DNA from: Sesamum alatum
Lineage: Eukaryota; Streptophyta; Magnoliopsida; Lamiales; Pedaliaceae
NCBI GenBank assembly: GCA_034509735.1
Contig: JACGWO010000012.1
Location: 10,831,983-10,895,982 of the forward strand
Reading direction: 5' to 3'
DNA length: 64,000 bases
Shown: one piece after another, positions 11,404-21,593 of the stretch
Position numbering within the stretch: position 1 is the stretch's first letter
Layout of the letters: each line of letters begins with the position of its first letter
Notes under the pieces: generated by a model
Database searches by the model: none
Seen by the model: the letters and a program-made list of their open reading frames with translations, nothing else
Told to the model about the DNA's origin: nothing
Made by a program: the position numbers and the translations under genes

Positions 11404-12640
11404 TGTTAGAATAGGTGACCAGAAAGTCAATGGTATTGGCTGTTCTGAGAACCATTCGTCAATCTGTGAACAAGTAATATTATGTTAATGAATGCAGTAA
11501 GGATTCATAGGCATGAGTTTGTTGTACTTACTGCTTGCATCGTTACGATGTCACAACAAACGCCCACAGACTGAAATAACATTTCGGGAAATTGGAACTA
11601 CGCTTGGAGGTAGGTTTCATGAAATCAGTTTCGCCGAATTAGTCTGAAATACTCCAAGTCAAAGGAATCTCGAGACAGGGCATCGAGAATCCATTTGAGA
11701 CTTGCACTAAGCATCTGCTGTCGTGTTTCATCGACGGGTGACGAGGATCGTCTAAGCAGTGTTAGTGGGTCGGCCTGCTGGGGAGCGGCCGACTGAGGTG
11801 ACTCGCGGGAATCGTCATATAGAAGCTACTCGGGCTTGGTCGGTATGACTCGTATTCCCGGTTCCGATAGTACGGGATTAGTCCTCGGACTTGAGGATCA
11901 CGGCAGTCCCCTACATACTAAGGCTGTATCTTGGATCTGGTGAAATTTGACCGATTACATCACATGGTCATCATAAGCCTCGTCCAGTGCAGTCGGAGTA
12001 TGTAAGAACGGTGAATTCCAAGATAGGATCTGTCCCCTGTCAAAGGATATGACAGCAAGATCTCCTATGCACTCGGAGATGGTTTAGACTCACAAAGTCT
12101 ATGGCCATAGCACTTGATGTAGTGGGAAAGGATTTCCTACGTCGAGTTAAACCTATCTCGAGCATTATGCATAGTTGCCTAGTCAACGATGGGAACCGAC
12201 CCCTAGACTAAAGGCCGGGAGACAGGCGACAGTAGGACCGTACCCGTACGTATCGAGCGTCGGTAGGACCGCACCTGCGTATAACTCGGAGCCTAAATGT
12301 TCACACCATAAATTCACCTAGTCTCTAGTGCCATGGACCGTTGCTAGATGGCCACCCATGGTAACGGACTACTTTAGTTATGAAATAATGAAAAGTAGGT
12401 CCAAGTCTAGCTGAAAGGTGAACCTAAAGAGTCACACCCGCTACACCAAATGAAAGGGAATTAATTTGGAATTAATTCCGGGAGAAGGTTTAATTTAATG
12501 GAATTAAATTATACTTCTTGGAGATACAAGCCTCGATGTATTATTTGGAATAATCGGGCTTGAGTTCATAAATTAGATTTATGAATTTTACAAAGCATGG
12601 GCTTTCCTTTTAATTAGATTAAAAGGGTGAATTAATTAAT

Positions 12641-12985
12641 TAATGGGCTTGGTATTAAATAGGATTTAATATAAAGTCCATGGACTATTTAATTTGGAAT
12701 TAAATAAAGTCCATTCCATTAATTAATTAATGGGCTTAGTATATTAAATAGGATTTAATATAAAGTCCATGGGACTATTTAATTTAGAATTAAATAATCC
12801 CATTCTATGGAATTAATTAATGGGCTTGGTATTAAATAGGATTTAATATAAAGTCCATGGACTATTTAATTTGGAATTAAATAAAGTCCATTCCATTAAT
12901 TAATGGGCTTAGTATATTAAATAGGATTTTAATATAAAGTCCATGGGAATATTTAATTTAGAATTAAATAGGCCCATTCCATAAA
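12641..12985 (+). repeat. LTR minisatellite, four ~87-bp units
   Basis: Units start with TAATGGGCTT at 12641, 12728, 12818 and 12901. Units 1 and 3 read GGGCTTGGTATTAAATAGG, and units 2 and 4 read GGGCTTAGTATATTAAATAG, so a two-unit block of ~175 bp was duplicated. Each unit contains AAAGTCCATGG. Equivalent arrays lie at about 20510-20855, 28379-28725 and 59694-60030. Confidence 0.85.
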
Positions 12986-13049
12986 GCCCATCAAAATGGA
13001 TGGACAAGATTTGATCTAGAGAATGATGAGATGAAGGGCCATGATTAAT

Positions 13050-13161
13050 TTGACTTAATCAAGCCTAATTTGACTAGGATTTGACTAGGTCAAAATCCTA
13101 GTCAAAGTGTGTCTCTTTGGAAGAGTTTGAGAAGGAATAGGAATTCCATCTTCTATAAATA
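13050..13161 (+). promoter_or_regulatory. LTR promoter: five TTGAC cores and TATA box
   Basis: TTGACT occurs at 13050, 13070 and 13081, and the complement GTCAA within 13089-13106. The second half forms an imperfect palindrome, TTTGACTAGG...CCTAGTCAAA. TATAAATA follows at 13154-13161. TTGAC[C/T] is the core bound by plant WRKY factors. Binding and stress induction are inference. Confidence 0.6.
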
Positions 13162-13721
13162 CTTAAAAAACACACACTTACACCTAGTATTCTCTACAAC
13201 TCTCATCTCTCATCTCTCTCAAATTCGTCCACCCTCTTTCTTCTCTCCAAGAAAATATACTTTGTTCTTCTTGATTTTATTCAAGTTAAGAACGTAAGAG
13301 ACGCCGGTTGCGTTAATTGATAGCGTGTACCGATGTCTCTTCTCCCCAATGATTTTTCTTGCTAGCACAAGGGTTCGTTGCTTTCCGGTGCAGCGAGTGA
13401 GATGACTTAGAGGGTCTCTTCTTGAGATCTTGGTGCAAAACGGGGAACAATGCATGTAGCCGAACGAAGACAAAACTACAACCGGTAGGTTCTTTAATTA
13501 TGGTTTTCGTTTCTAATTCTATGGCCTCCATGTTGTGTTTTATTGAACATGAGATACACCGAACGCCCGGGAGAATCAAGGGCACACCCCTTGATTCGTT
13601 TATGTATATTATGCATAGTTTAAATTCCATTTAATTATGCTTTGTAATTTTTATTACGCACTATTTCGCGCTTTCCGCTATTCGCGTTAATCTCCCGGGA
13701 CGATCCACCGATTTCTTTCAG

Positions 13722-13733
13722 TGGTATCAGAGC
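13722..13733 (+). other. Primer-binding site, initiator-Met tRNA type
   Basis: TGGTATCAGAGC begins two bases after the LTR end, as in many plant copia elements. It would pair with the 3' end of initiator methionine tRNA to prime minus-strand synthesis. Confidence 0.9.
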
Positions 13734-13960
13734 CCGGTTCGGTGTATAGGCCTAGAATTCTATGTGCTATGTGCGTTTAAGCATGATAAACGTGTTTTAA
13801 TTTACGTTTATAGCATGTTTATCGTAGATATTTATTGGCGTTTAATTTTGCATGGGATTTTGGATCTTGGTTTTCTTGAATGTGTTTATACATGTTTCTA
13901 GGTTTTATTTATCTTGTGGTTCAGAAAAATTACATGAAAAATCGAAAAGAAGTGAAAAAC

Positions 13961-14219
13961 GGCGAACCGGCAGCAGCAGCACGCTGGCCGCGCGCACAGG
14001 GGCGCGGCCGGGCGCGCGTGCAGGCAGGGGCCTGCGCGCGCCCCGGCCAGCGCGCCCAGCGTGCGCGGACAGCGCGCGCGCTGTGCCGGCCGCGCGCGCA
14101 GGCATGGGCGCCTGCGCGCGCTGGGCGCGCGCACGGCATGCGCTGGGCGCGCGCGCTGTGCGCGCAGGCAGAGGAGCCTGCGCGCGCGCGCGGCGCGCCT
14201 GGCCGGCCGGCTGTGCCGT
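13961..14219 (+). other. GC-rich island in the copia leader, copy 1
   Basis: About 260 bases are composed almost entirely of G and C, with many CG and GCGC runs, inside otherwise AT-rich sequence. Open frames exist in most frames on both strands only because stop codons need A or T. None has a consistent protein signature, so it is not annotated as coding. It lies ~240 bases after the PBS, at the same place as the island of element E (35595-36017). Confidence 0.85.
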
Positions 14220-15336
14220 TTTCCGTTTCTCTCCCGTTTTTGGCTCGTTTTTCAAAACTGTTTTTACTGTATTATTTTTATGATATTTTCTGCATTATTC
14301 TGAACCCGTTGACTTAGAATATTTATTTTTTGAGATTTGGAATTTTCTAAAATAAATATTGCTTGGTTGATGAGGAAAGGGTTTCCTAACAAGATTTAAT
14401 TTTTGCAATGGTTGCACCAATGATCAAAATTCACATGTGAAATTTCGCAATAATTTCTGCGTTTTATGATGTTGGACATCATGGTTATTTTATGGCTTGA
14501 GTATGAGTAGATCTTGACATGTATTAATATTGCACGAATGTTGGATTTTGGAATTCTTGAATAAATGGGCATATTCTTGAATTGTTGATTTTTGTGTTTC
14601 AGAAAATTTTGATTTTTCTGTATAATTCTGGGAATTTTTCTTAATTAATTAACTTGGGGCATTTTAATTTTGGTTGAGATTTTATATTTCATAGAATTAA
14701 TATTGCCTTGTTAATTATGGAAAAGGTTTTTCCAACAAAAATCGTTGTGCATAGGTTGCACTATTATCCAATGTTTGGTGTGGATATTTTACATGTAGTT
14801 TCTGCATTTATTTTATGGTATGGATTATCATGGATGTTGGTATAGCATATTTTACGTGGGATATGTATTTGTGCTATCTGTGTTAATTGATTTGACAAAG
14901 GATGATCACAAAGCCCCTAGACCGCATGTATGGTTTATTTACATTTATTTGTTGGGTTGTGGCCTGTGTGCCTCTTTATTTTCCTCTCTGTCTCTCTTCT
15001 AGTGCCTTGGAATAATAAGGCTTTCTCTCTCCCTCCCAATGTACTCCCCCCAAATGTTTAATTGGGGTTTCTTATTTTATGATGTAATGAGAGTAGAATT
15101 AGTGGTGAGGTTTTATTCTTTTTTGTAAATAAAAGCTGCAAGAGAAGATAAGCCCAAGGTGTTGGAGGCCCATGGAGGTTTGCCATCAGATGGCCCACGG
15201 AGGATCCATGGAGAAGAAGCCCGGTGTAGGCCACGATGGAGAGCCCAAGAAGATAAAGAGGACTTACAAGGCCCATTGCATGTAATGGGTTATTAAAACT
15301 TGTAATAGTGTAGGGCCTACCCTTAGATTGACCATA

Positions 15337-15360
15337 GATCCACTGCGGGCTCAGTGGGTC
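15337..15360 (+). promoter_or_regulatory. Conserved leader stem-loop (CACTG-CGGGCT-CAGTG)
   Basis: GATCCACTG, loop CGGGCT, CAGTGGGTC pairs over nine positions with one G-U. Counterparts are at 23223 and 54523 (same element), and on the minus strand at 33244-33267, 43336-43359 and 52567-52589. The copy in element E (36638-36661) is weaker. In F the stem is perfect over nine pairs. It is a candidate RNA structure of the genomic transcript. Confidence 0.55.
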
Positions 15361-15670
15361 GCATAGGTTTGGGCTTGTGATCATCCTACAGGGGCGTGCT
15401 AGACTTTATTTTGCATGCGATGCGTATTTTATGCTTATGATTATTCTATATGCTTTATGTATGGTTACATTCACGCTTAGAATATTTCTGCCATAACGCA
15501 CGCAATGCAATACTTAATATGTGATGAGGTCTCGTTCTATCAAAACTCTCACTTGGTTAAACCAAGTTAAATATAGACCCTTAATAAATGGACTAGGACT
15601 CTGGGAGTCTGTCCAAGCCTTCCATCCATGGCAAAAGTGAGGAAGATCTTTTAGGTCGATAGCGTGGTCT

Positions 15671-15761
15671 CACGAGTCGTGGCACGACTATCGTGCTTAA
15701 AAGAAGCTGCACTTTGTCATGAACGATGAGTAGACTACTGTTACCTGTCTCACGAGTCGTG
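15671..15761 (+). promoter_or_regulatory. Twin CACGAGTCGTG palindromes in the leader
   Basis: CACGAGTCGTG lies at 15671-15681 and again at 15751-15761. Each is a 5-1-5 inverted repeat, spaced 80 bp start to start. Both occur in every copia leader in the window that reaches this point. In this copy the first is followed by GCACGACTATCGTGC, a further stem-loop that can pair alternatively with it. Confidence 0.55.
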
Positions 15762-16122
15762 GAGGTAGCAGTGAGTTTATGAATCGGTTGATTGGGTCGG
15801 GTCTAACGCCCGAATAACGTGATTCGCTTGGAGTCCTCGGGATCACGTGAAAGGGTGAGGCAATTATCTTGGGAATCTCGTGGAACGAGAATGGTATGGA
15901 ATACCTCCCACGGGTTCTTTTCCCATGCGAATCGTAAAAGCGGGGTAATGGGGGAGATCGCTGTGGATCCCGAGCCCACTAGGAAAGGATTTCCCGAAAA
16001 CAACGTTTGAGAGTGCCGTGTTTTCGTAGAAAATAGTGGGAGAGGTTAAGGACTAAAGACCGAGACTTAACCAAAATATTACTTCATTCTACTTATTATT
16101 TTCTGTTTCATATATGTTGTGA

Positions 16123-16925
16123 ATGTCTAAGAATCCACCAAACACATCACTAAGAGGCTCATTAAAAAGGAACCAATTAGACGAATTGACTGCGAAATCT
16201 TAAGATGGTCTTAGATTTCCAGAACCTTAACTCACATACCGGAATGAGGGACGTTCCTCAGCCCTTGCCGGAGGGGTCGACAACTAAGGCAACGCTTGGC
16301 GTTCAAAAGTTGAAGGATGACCACCGACAAGTAGGATATAATGATGTTGGCTCAAACTATGCTTCGTTTGCATCATGTCTATATGGTCTTGGACCAGCAT
16401 GTGGGGTAAAATGCAACGAAGGCATGTTTGGAGCTAAGATGACGGAAGGGATGTCGGTACAAAGAACATGGAGTGATGATGCAATCCCTAGTGGAGAAGC
16501 TCAAAAGACCTCCACGTCAGTCTTAGAGACGTACATTGACATGATCTTCAGTCTCTTCCTTCCTCCTACGAACCATTAATTATCAACATGAATGAGCTTA
16601 GAAAAGATCTTCATAGGTTGGTAATTATGTCGGTCTAGTACGAGGCAACGATTGCAAAATCTGCGCCGTTGGTACTAGTAGGAGAGGCTTCAACCTCCAT
16701 AGGCGAAAGGCAAGGGTGCCAGACGCTAAAAGAGGAAGAAGGGTAAGGTAACATCAACTATTGCAGCACTTCAAGTGTTGTTCCTTTACAACACAAAGGT
16801 GGAGGTAAAGGAAAGAGCAAAAGGTTCAAGCAGTCAATAGATTCTAAGAACGTAAGCATTTACTGTCGTAAAAAGGGCCATTGGAAAGGGGAGTATTCTA
16901 AACCCCTCTCCAATGTAGGTAAAAT
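16123..16925 (+). pseudogene. Decayed copia gag, type I element copy 1
   Basis: The frame begins ATGTCTAAGAATCC like the gag of elements E and G (Met-Ser-Lys-Asn) but soon meets stops and frameshifts. Recognisable landmarks in order are GAGACGTACATTGACATGAT at 16526 (the TYIDVI motif), the CAATACGAGG-like block near 16638, the lysine/arginine-rich stretch near 16730 and a zinc-knuckle remnant at 16861-16905. The knuckle keeps KKGHWKGE but lacks the first and last Cys of CX2CX4HX4C. The product would be the nucleocapsid/capsid precursor. This copy cannot encode it. Confidence 0.8.
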
Positions 16926-19254
16926 TTGATATTGAGTATTGACATGATCACTTTTACTCTATTTGGTATTTGATACCATTCCTATCACTAATCTGCGGGT
17001 GGTTTGCAGAAAGTGAATAAGGACTTAAAAAGCCAAGAAACAGTTCTAGGATTCAACAATGGCAAGGTCCATTGATGAAAAGGACTAGAGACTTGTTAGG
17101 CCCATAATCGTGATCATGTTAGGATAATATAGGAATTACGTAACCTAGCTTGATCAAAAGTATGTCTCTTTGTTGGACAAAGGTTTTATTACATACATAT
17201 TTGATCAAACAAAATTATTGAATATTGATTCATGTTTGCTAGTGTTTGTACGTAAATTCCTAAAATACCATCCTATAAAAGGTTTATGGATACTCAAAAT
17301 TCAAATTATTTAAATGGATTAATCAAGACCAACTTACAGATTTGGCATCTACAACAGCTAGGACGTTTCTTCTTATTAAAAGATAAGTAAATTGGAAAGT
17401 TCGATGAATCTAGAAATAGATGATTCGAATCGACTAAATTTACAAGTCTTTTATGAAGAAGAAAGTCCGAAAGCTCTTTGTTGGACAAAGTATGCTTGCC
17501 AAATAGTCTATTGGAAGGGAGCCAATAAGAAACTGTAGGTTACTAATACACAAAGACCATAAGAGGGTTCAAAAAGTCTAAAGATCCCATAGGAGGTTTG
17601 GGAATTAGACTTAAGGAGGTGAACCATAAATGGTTGCAAAATTAAACCTGTTTCGATAGGATCGAAAAGGCCGTGTATTTAGTGGGAGCCCTTGAGCATC
17701 CAAGTTGAGAATGGAATTCTCAATGAAACATTTCCTATAAAGGCCAAATATGACGGTTTATGATAAAGGGAATGATCGAATCTCGTTGGACGAAGATCCA
17801 TCGAAGTTTCGCCCAATTACCTTAGCCCGTGTAGACGTAGACTCAAAATTGCCAACGTAAGGAACATGGCACTTTGCTAGGAGTCAAGCACAAGGAGCCA
17901 TGGTTTGGCAAGCCTATGTCCCGACAAAGTTCTTGAGCATGTAGAAGGATCCTACATACGTCAAGGGACTAGTGGGAGGCAAATTAGACTCGGTGTCTGG
18001 TTTGTGTAGGTTTGACGACAGAATAATGCTAAAACGTTGCTTATAATTACATTTCTATTCTTAAATTGATCAATATTCCAAGTCCCCTTAAGAACGAACC
18101 CGAATGTCGTAAAGGTAACGAGTGATCGGGATATGTTCGGTCAAATTTGGATAGTAATCCAAATGACCTGCGGAATGTGATGTTGGACATCGTAGTAGGA
18201 TTTATGGAGATGGAGCCATAGAATCACTAGGAAATTCAAACAAGGTTTGAAACACCGCATAACTGGAATATTCGTTTTGACGAGCTCATACGGAGCATGA
18301 CTCGGTCTTAAAACGACGTAGGTGATCAGTGGGAGTAGAAATGGCGTTCCAAGTGTTTAAGTGTGTAATGTCTTGATTCATGGATGAATTCAAGGCATTA
18401 GGAATCACTAAAACTCAAACTGTAACTCACGAAAATTCTCGGATGACATTTTAGGGATCCCACATACATATCATGAATTGAGCTTTTCAAAGACTCATCA
18501 TGGTGGACTGATGAGAAAAACTCATATATGTAGAGAGACAAGTTGTTCAAGACTCAGTCATAGTAAGACTGATGAGAAAACTTGGATACTATGCATAAAG
18601 CATCAAGCCATTCAAGACTTAGTCACGGTGGACTAATGAGAAGGCTTGGATGTTGAGTATCCCCTACGTCTTAACCCTAGGCAAACATATGATATGTTTA
18701 CTCGGTGCATAGGAACCGATGTTGAGAGTGCTTCTAGCATGGCTTCAACATAAATCGGTAATGCACTGAGGGGTTGAAGACAGCAATCAAGAACGATCCT
18801 TAGTACCTGAATAAGGACTAAAGATGTGTTCATGATGCACCGTCTGTTTGAGAGTTGCTTTGGAAGGCTAAAAGCGATACTAGCTTCCAGAGCATAAGTG
18901 AAAACCAGTTAGTCTCAAAGGTATGCACAGTCAGGCCCAATGACGAGTGCATCGGATAGTGGTCACTGATGAAGACCGCGTCCATAGGATGGACGTGGCG
19001 CCTAGCACGACCAAGCCATGTTTGCCTATATGGCAGGCAACTTGGCTATGGGAGTATTGGCACGAGATCTCATCACAAGATCCACGAAAATATTCTTAAC
19101 AACCACCATCTCTAAGAGGCAATGGTGGATAGAGGTAACACGGTTAGACCGTATTGCTTCGCAAGGAAATATAAGCGGACTCACAATACCTTAGTCGGTA
19201 TCGTAGATTACTCATACTCAGAGGATTCTGAACAAAGTGGGTAATTGACTTATT
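16926..19254 (+). pseudogene. Decayed, shortened copia pol, type I element copy 1
   Basis: Only landmarks remain: the GAG-pre-integrase end AAAGCTCTTTGTTGGACAAA near 17470, the integrase-linker block GACTAGTGGGAGGC near 17968, the RT block GAGCTCATACGGAGCATGA near 18283, the RT/RNase H block around 18600-18830 and the RNase H end up to 19254. Large parts of protease, integrase and RT are missing or unrecognisable, and the whole pol is about 2.3 kb against ~3.4 kb in element G. The element is non-autonomous. Its near-identical LTRs imply that it moved using proteins from a relative. Confidence 0.75.
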
Positions 19255-19269
19255 GGTCAAGTGGGAGAT
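19255..19269 (+). other. Polypurine tract, type I copy 1
   Basis: GGTCAAGTGGGAGAT directly precedes the LTR start at 19270, as expected for a plus-strand primer. Confidence 0.9.
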
Positions 19270-21593
19270 TGTTAGAATAGGTGACCAGAAAGTCAATGGT
19301 ATTGGCTGTTCTGAGAACCATTCGTCAATCTGTGAACAAGTAATATTATGTTAATGAATGCAGTAAGGATTCATAGGCATGAGTTTGTTGTACTTACTGC
19401 TTGCATCGTTACGATGTCACAACAAACGCCCACAGACTGAAATAACATTTCGGGAAATTGGAACTACGCTTGGAGGTAGGTTTCATGAAATCAGTTTCGC
19501 CGAATTAGTCTGAAATACTCCAAGTCAAAGGAATCTCGAGACAGGGCATCGAGAATCCATTTGAGACTTGCACTAAGCATCTGCTGTCGTGTTTCATCGA
19601 CGGGTGACGAGGATCGTCTAAGCAGTGTTAGTGGGTCGGCCTGCTGGGGAGCGGCCGACTGAGGTGACTCGCGGGAATCGTCATATAGAAGCTACTCGGG
19701 CTTGGTCGGTATGACTCGTATTCCCGGTTCCGATAGTACGGGATTAGTCCTCGGACTTGAGGATCACGGCAGTCCCCTACATACTAAGGCTGTATCTTGG
19801 ATCTGGTGAAATTTGACCGATTACATCACATGGTCATCATAAGCCTCGTCCAGTGCAGTCGGAGTATGTAAGAACGGTGAATTCCAAGATAGGATCTGTC
19901 CCCTGTCAAAGGATATGACAGCAAGATCTCCTATGCGCTCGGAGATGGTTTAGACTCACAAAGTCTATGGCCATAGCACTTGATGTAGTGGGAAAGGATT
20001 TCCTACGTCGAGTTAAACCTATCTCGAGCATTATGCATAGTTGCCTAGTCAACGATGGGAACCGACCCCTAGACTAAAGGCCGGGAGACAGGCGACAGTA
20101 GGACCGTACCCGTACGTATCGAGCGTCGGTAGGACCGCACCTGCGTATAACTCGGAGCCTAAAATGTTCACACCATAAATTCACCTAGTCTCTAGTGCCA
20201 TGGACCGTTGCTAGATGGCCACCCATGGTAACGGACTACTTTAGTTATGAAATAATGAAAAGTAGGTCCAAGTCTAGCTGAAAGGTGAACCTAAAGAGTC
20301 ACACCCGCTACAACCAAATGAAAGGGAATTAATTTGGAATTAATTCCGGGAGAAGGTTTTAATTTAATGGAATTAAATTGTACTTCTTGGAGATACAAGC
20401 CTCGATGTATTATTTGGAATAATCGGGCTTGAGTTCATAAATTAGATTTATGAATTTTACAAAGCATGGGCTTTCCTTTTAATTAGATTAAAAGGGTGAA
20501 TTAATTAATTAATGGGCTTGGTATTAAATAGGATTTAATATAAAGTCCATGGACTATTTAATTTGGAATTAAATAAAGTCCATTCCATTAATTAATTAAT
20601 GGGCTTAGTATATTAAATAGGATTTAATATAAAGTCCATGGGACTATTTTAATTTAGAATTAAATAATCCCATTCTATGGAATTAATTAATGGGCTTGGT
20701 ATTAAATAGGATTTAATATAAAGTCCATGGACTATTTAATTTGGAATTAAATAAAGTCCATTCCATTAATTATTGGGCTTAGTATATTAAATAGGATTTT
20801 AATATAAAGTCCATGGGAATATTTAATTTAGAATTAAATAGGCCCATTCCATAAAGCCCATCAAAATGGATGGACAAGATTTGATCTAGAGAATGATGAG
20901 ATGAAGGGCCATGATTAATTTGACTTAATCAAAGCCTAATTTGACTAGGATTTGACTAGGTCAAAATCCTAGTCAAAGTGTGTCTCTTTGGAAGAGTTTG
21001 AGAAGGAATAGGAATTCCATCTTCTATAAATACTTAAAAAACACACACTTACACCTACTATTCTCTACAACTCTCATCTCTCAAATTCCCTCTCAAATTC
21101 GTCCACCCTCTTTCTTCTCTCCAAGAATATACTTTGTTCTTCTTGATTTATTTCAAGTTAAGAACATAAGAGACATTGATTGCGTTAATTGATAGCGTGT
21201 ATCGATGTCTCTTCTCCCCAAATTATTTTCTTGCTAGCACAAGGGTTCGTTTGCTTTCCGGTGGAGCGAGTGAGATGATTTAGAGGGTCTCTTCTTTGAG
21301 ATCTTGGTGCAAAACGGGGAACAATGCATGTAGCCGAACGAAGACAAAACTACAACCGGGTAGGTTCTTTAATTTTCGTTTTCGGTTTCTAATTCTATGG
21401 CCTCCATGTTGTGTTTTATTGAACATGAGATACACCGAACGCCCGGGAGAATCAAGGGCACACCCTTGATTCGTTTATGTATATTATGCATAGATTTAAA
21501 TTCCATTTAATTATGCTTTGTAATTTTATTACGCACTATTCGCGCTTCCGCTATTCGCGCTCATTCTCCGGGACGATCCACCGATTTCTTTCA
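19270..21593 (+). mobile_element. Ty1/copia LTR, type I, copy B, mosaic
   Basis: A complete 2.32-kb LTR lies between a PPT and a PBS (TGGTATCAGAGC at 21595-21606), so it is shared by two internal regions. Its first ~1.1-1.7 kb carries A/D variants (GAATGCAGTAAGG, TCGGCCTGCTGG, ATTACATCACATGG, AATAATGAAAAG), and AAATTGTACTTC is shared only with D. From about 21056 it carries C variants (CACCTACTATTC, GAGACATTGATTGCG, CCCAAATTATT, GGAGCGAGTGAGATGATT). The switch falls between about 20380 and 21056. This is the signature of an artificial join or of recombination between two elements. Confidence 0.88.
20919..21032 (+). promoter_or_regulatory. LTR promoter, copy B
   Basis: The same TTGAC cluster as in copy A (20919-20977) is followed by TATAAATA at 21025-21032. 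Equivalent sets lie at 28786-28900 (copy C) and 60099-60214 (copy D). Confidence 0.6.

Larger units (their letters stand above)
11404..13720 (+). mobile_element. Ty1/copia LTR, type I, copy A (5' LTR)
   Basis: The LTR runs from TGTTAGAATAGGTGACC to ATTTCTTTCA (2317 bp) and is followed by one G and the PBS TGGTATCAGAGC. It carries the variants GAGACGCCGGTTG, CACCTAGTATTC and CAGCGAGTGAGATGAC that are shared with LTR 58453-60772 but not with LTR 27135-29464. With the ATTTT target duplication this makes 11404-13720 and 58453-60772 the LTR pair of one element. It contains a minisatellite, a W-box-like cluster and a TATA box (listed separately). Confidence 0.92.
14220..16122 (+). other. Long non-coding leader of type I element, copy 1
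   Basis: This stretch lies between the GC island and the gag start. It contains the conserved block TGCCTTGGAATAATAAGG near 15002, a CT-rich tract, the stem-loop at 15337-15360 and the CACGAGTCGTG pair at 15671 and 15751. The same order is recognisable in all other copia copies here. Frames of up to ~108 codons recur because the element recurs and they show no protein signature. Confidence 0.75.

Noticed and set aside
13109..13297. A 60-70-codon frame (MSLWKSLRRNRN...) that recurs at 20980 and 28848
   Set aside because: It recurs because the LTR recurs, and it spans the TATA box, so a transcript from that promoter would not contain its start.
13722..13733. Possible tRNA-related gene because of the match to initiator-Met tRNA
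   Set aside because: Only the 12-base primer-binding complement is present; no tRNA body follows.
13852..14317. Several overlapping open frames of 69-145 codons rich in Ala, Arg and Gly on both strands
   Set aside because: They exist because the GC-rich island lacks A/T-containing stop codons. All frames are open at once, they are not conserved between islands, and they have no motif.
14820..15002. Recurrent hydrophobic frame (MDYHGCWYSIFYVGYVF...) at 14820, 22709 and 54006
   Set aside because: It lies in the leader of the same element in three copies. It is disrupted differently in each and is absent from leaders of related elements.
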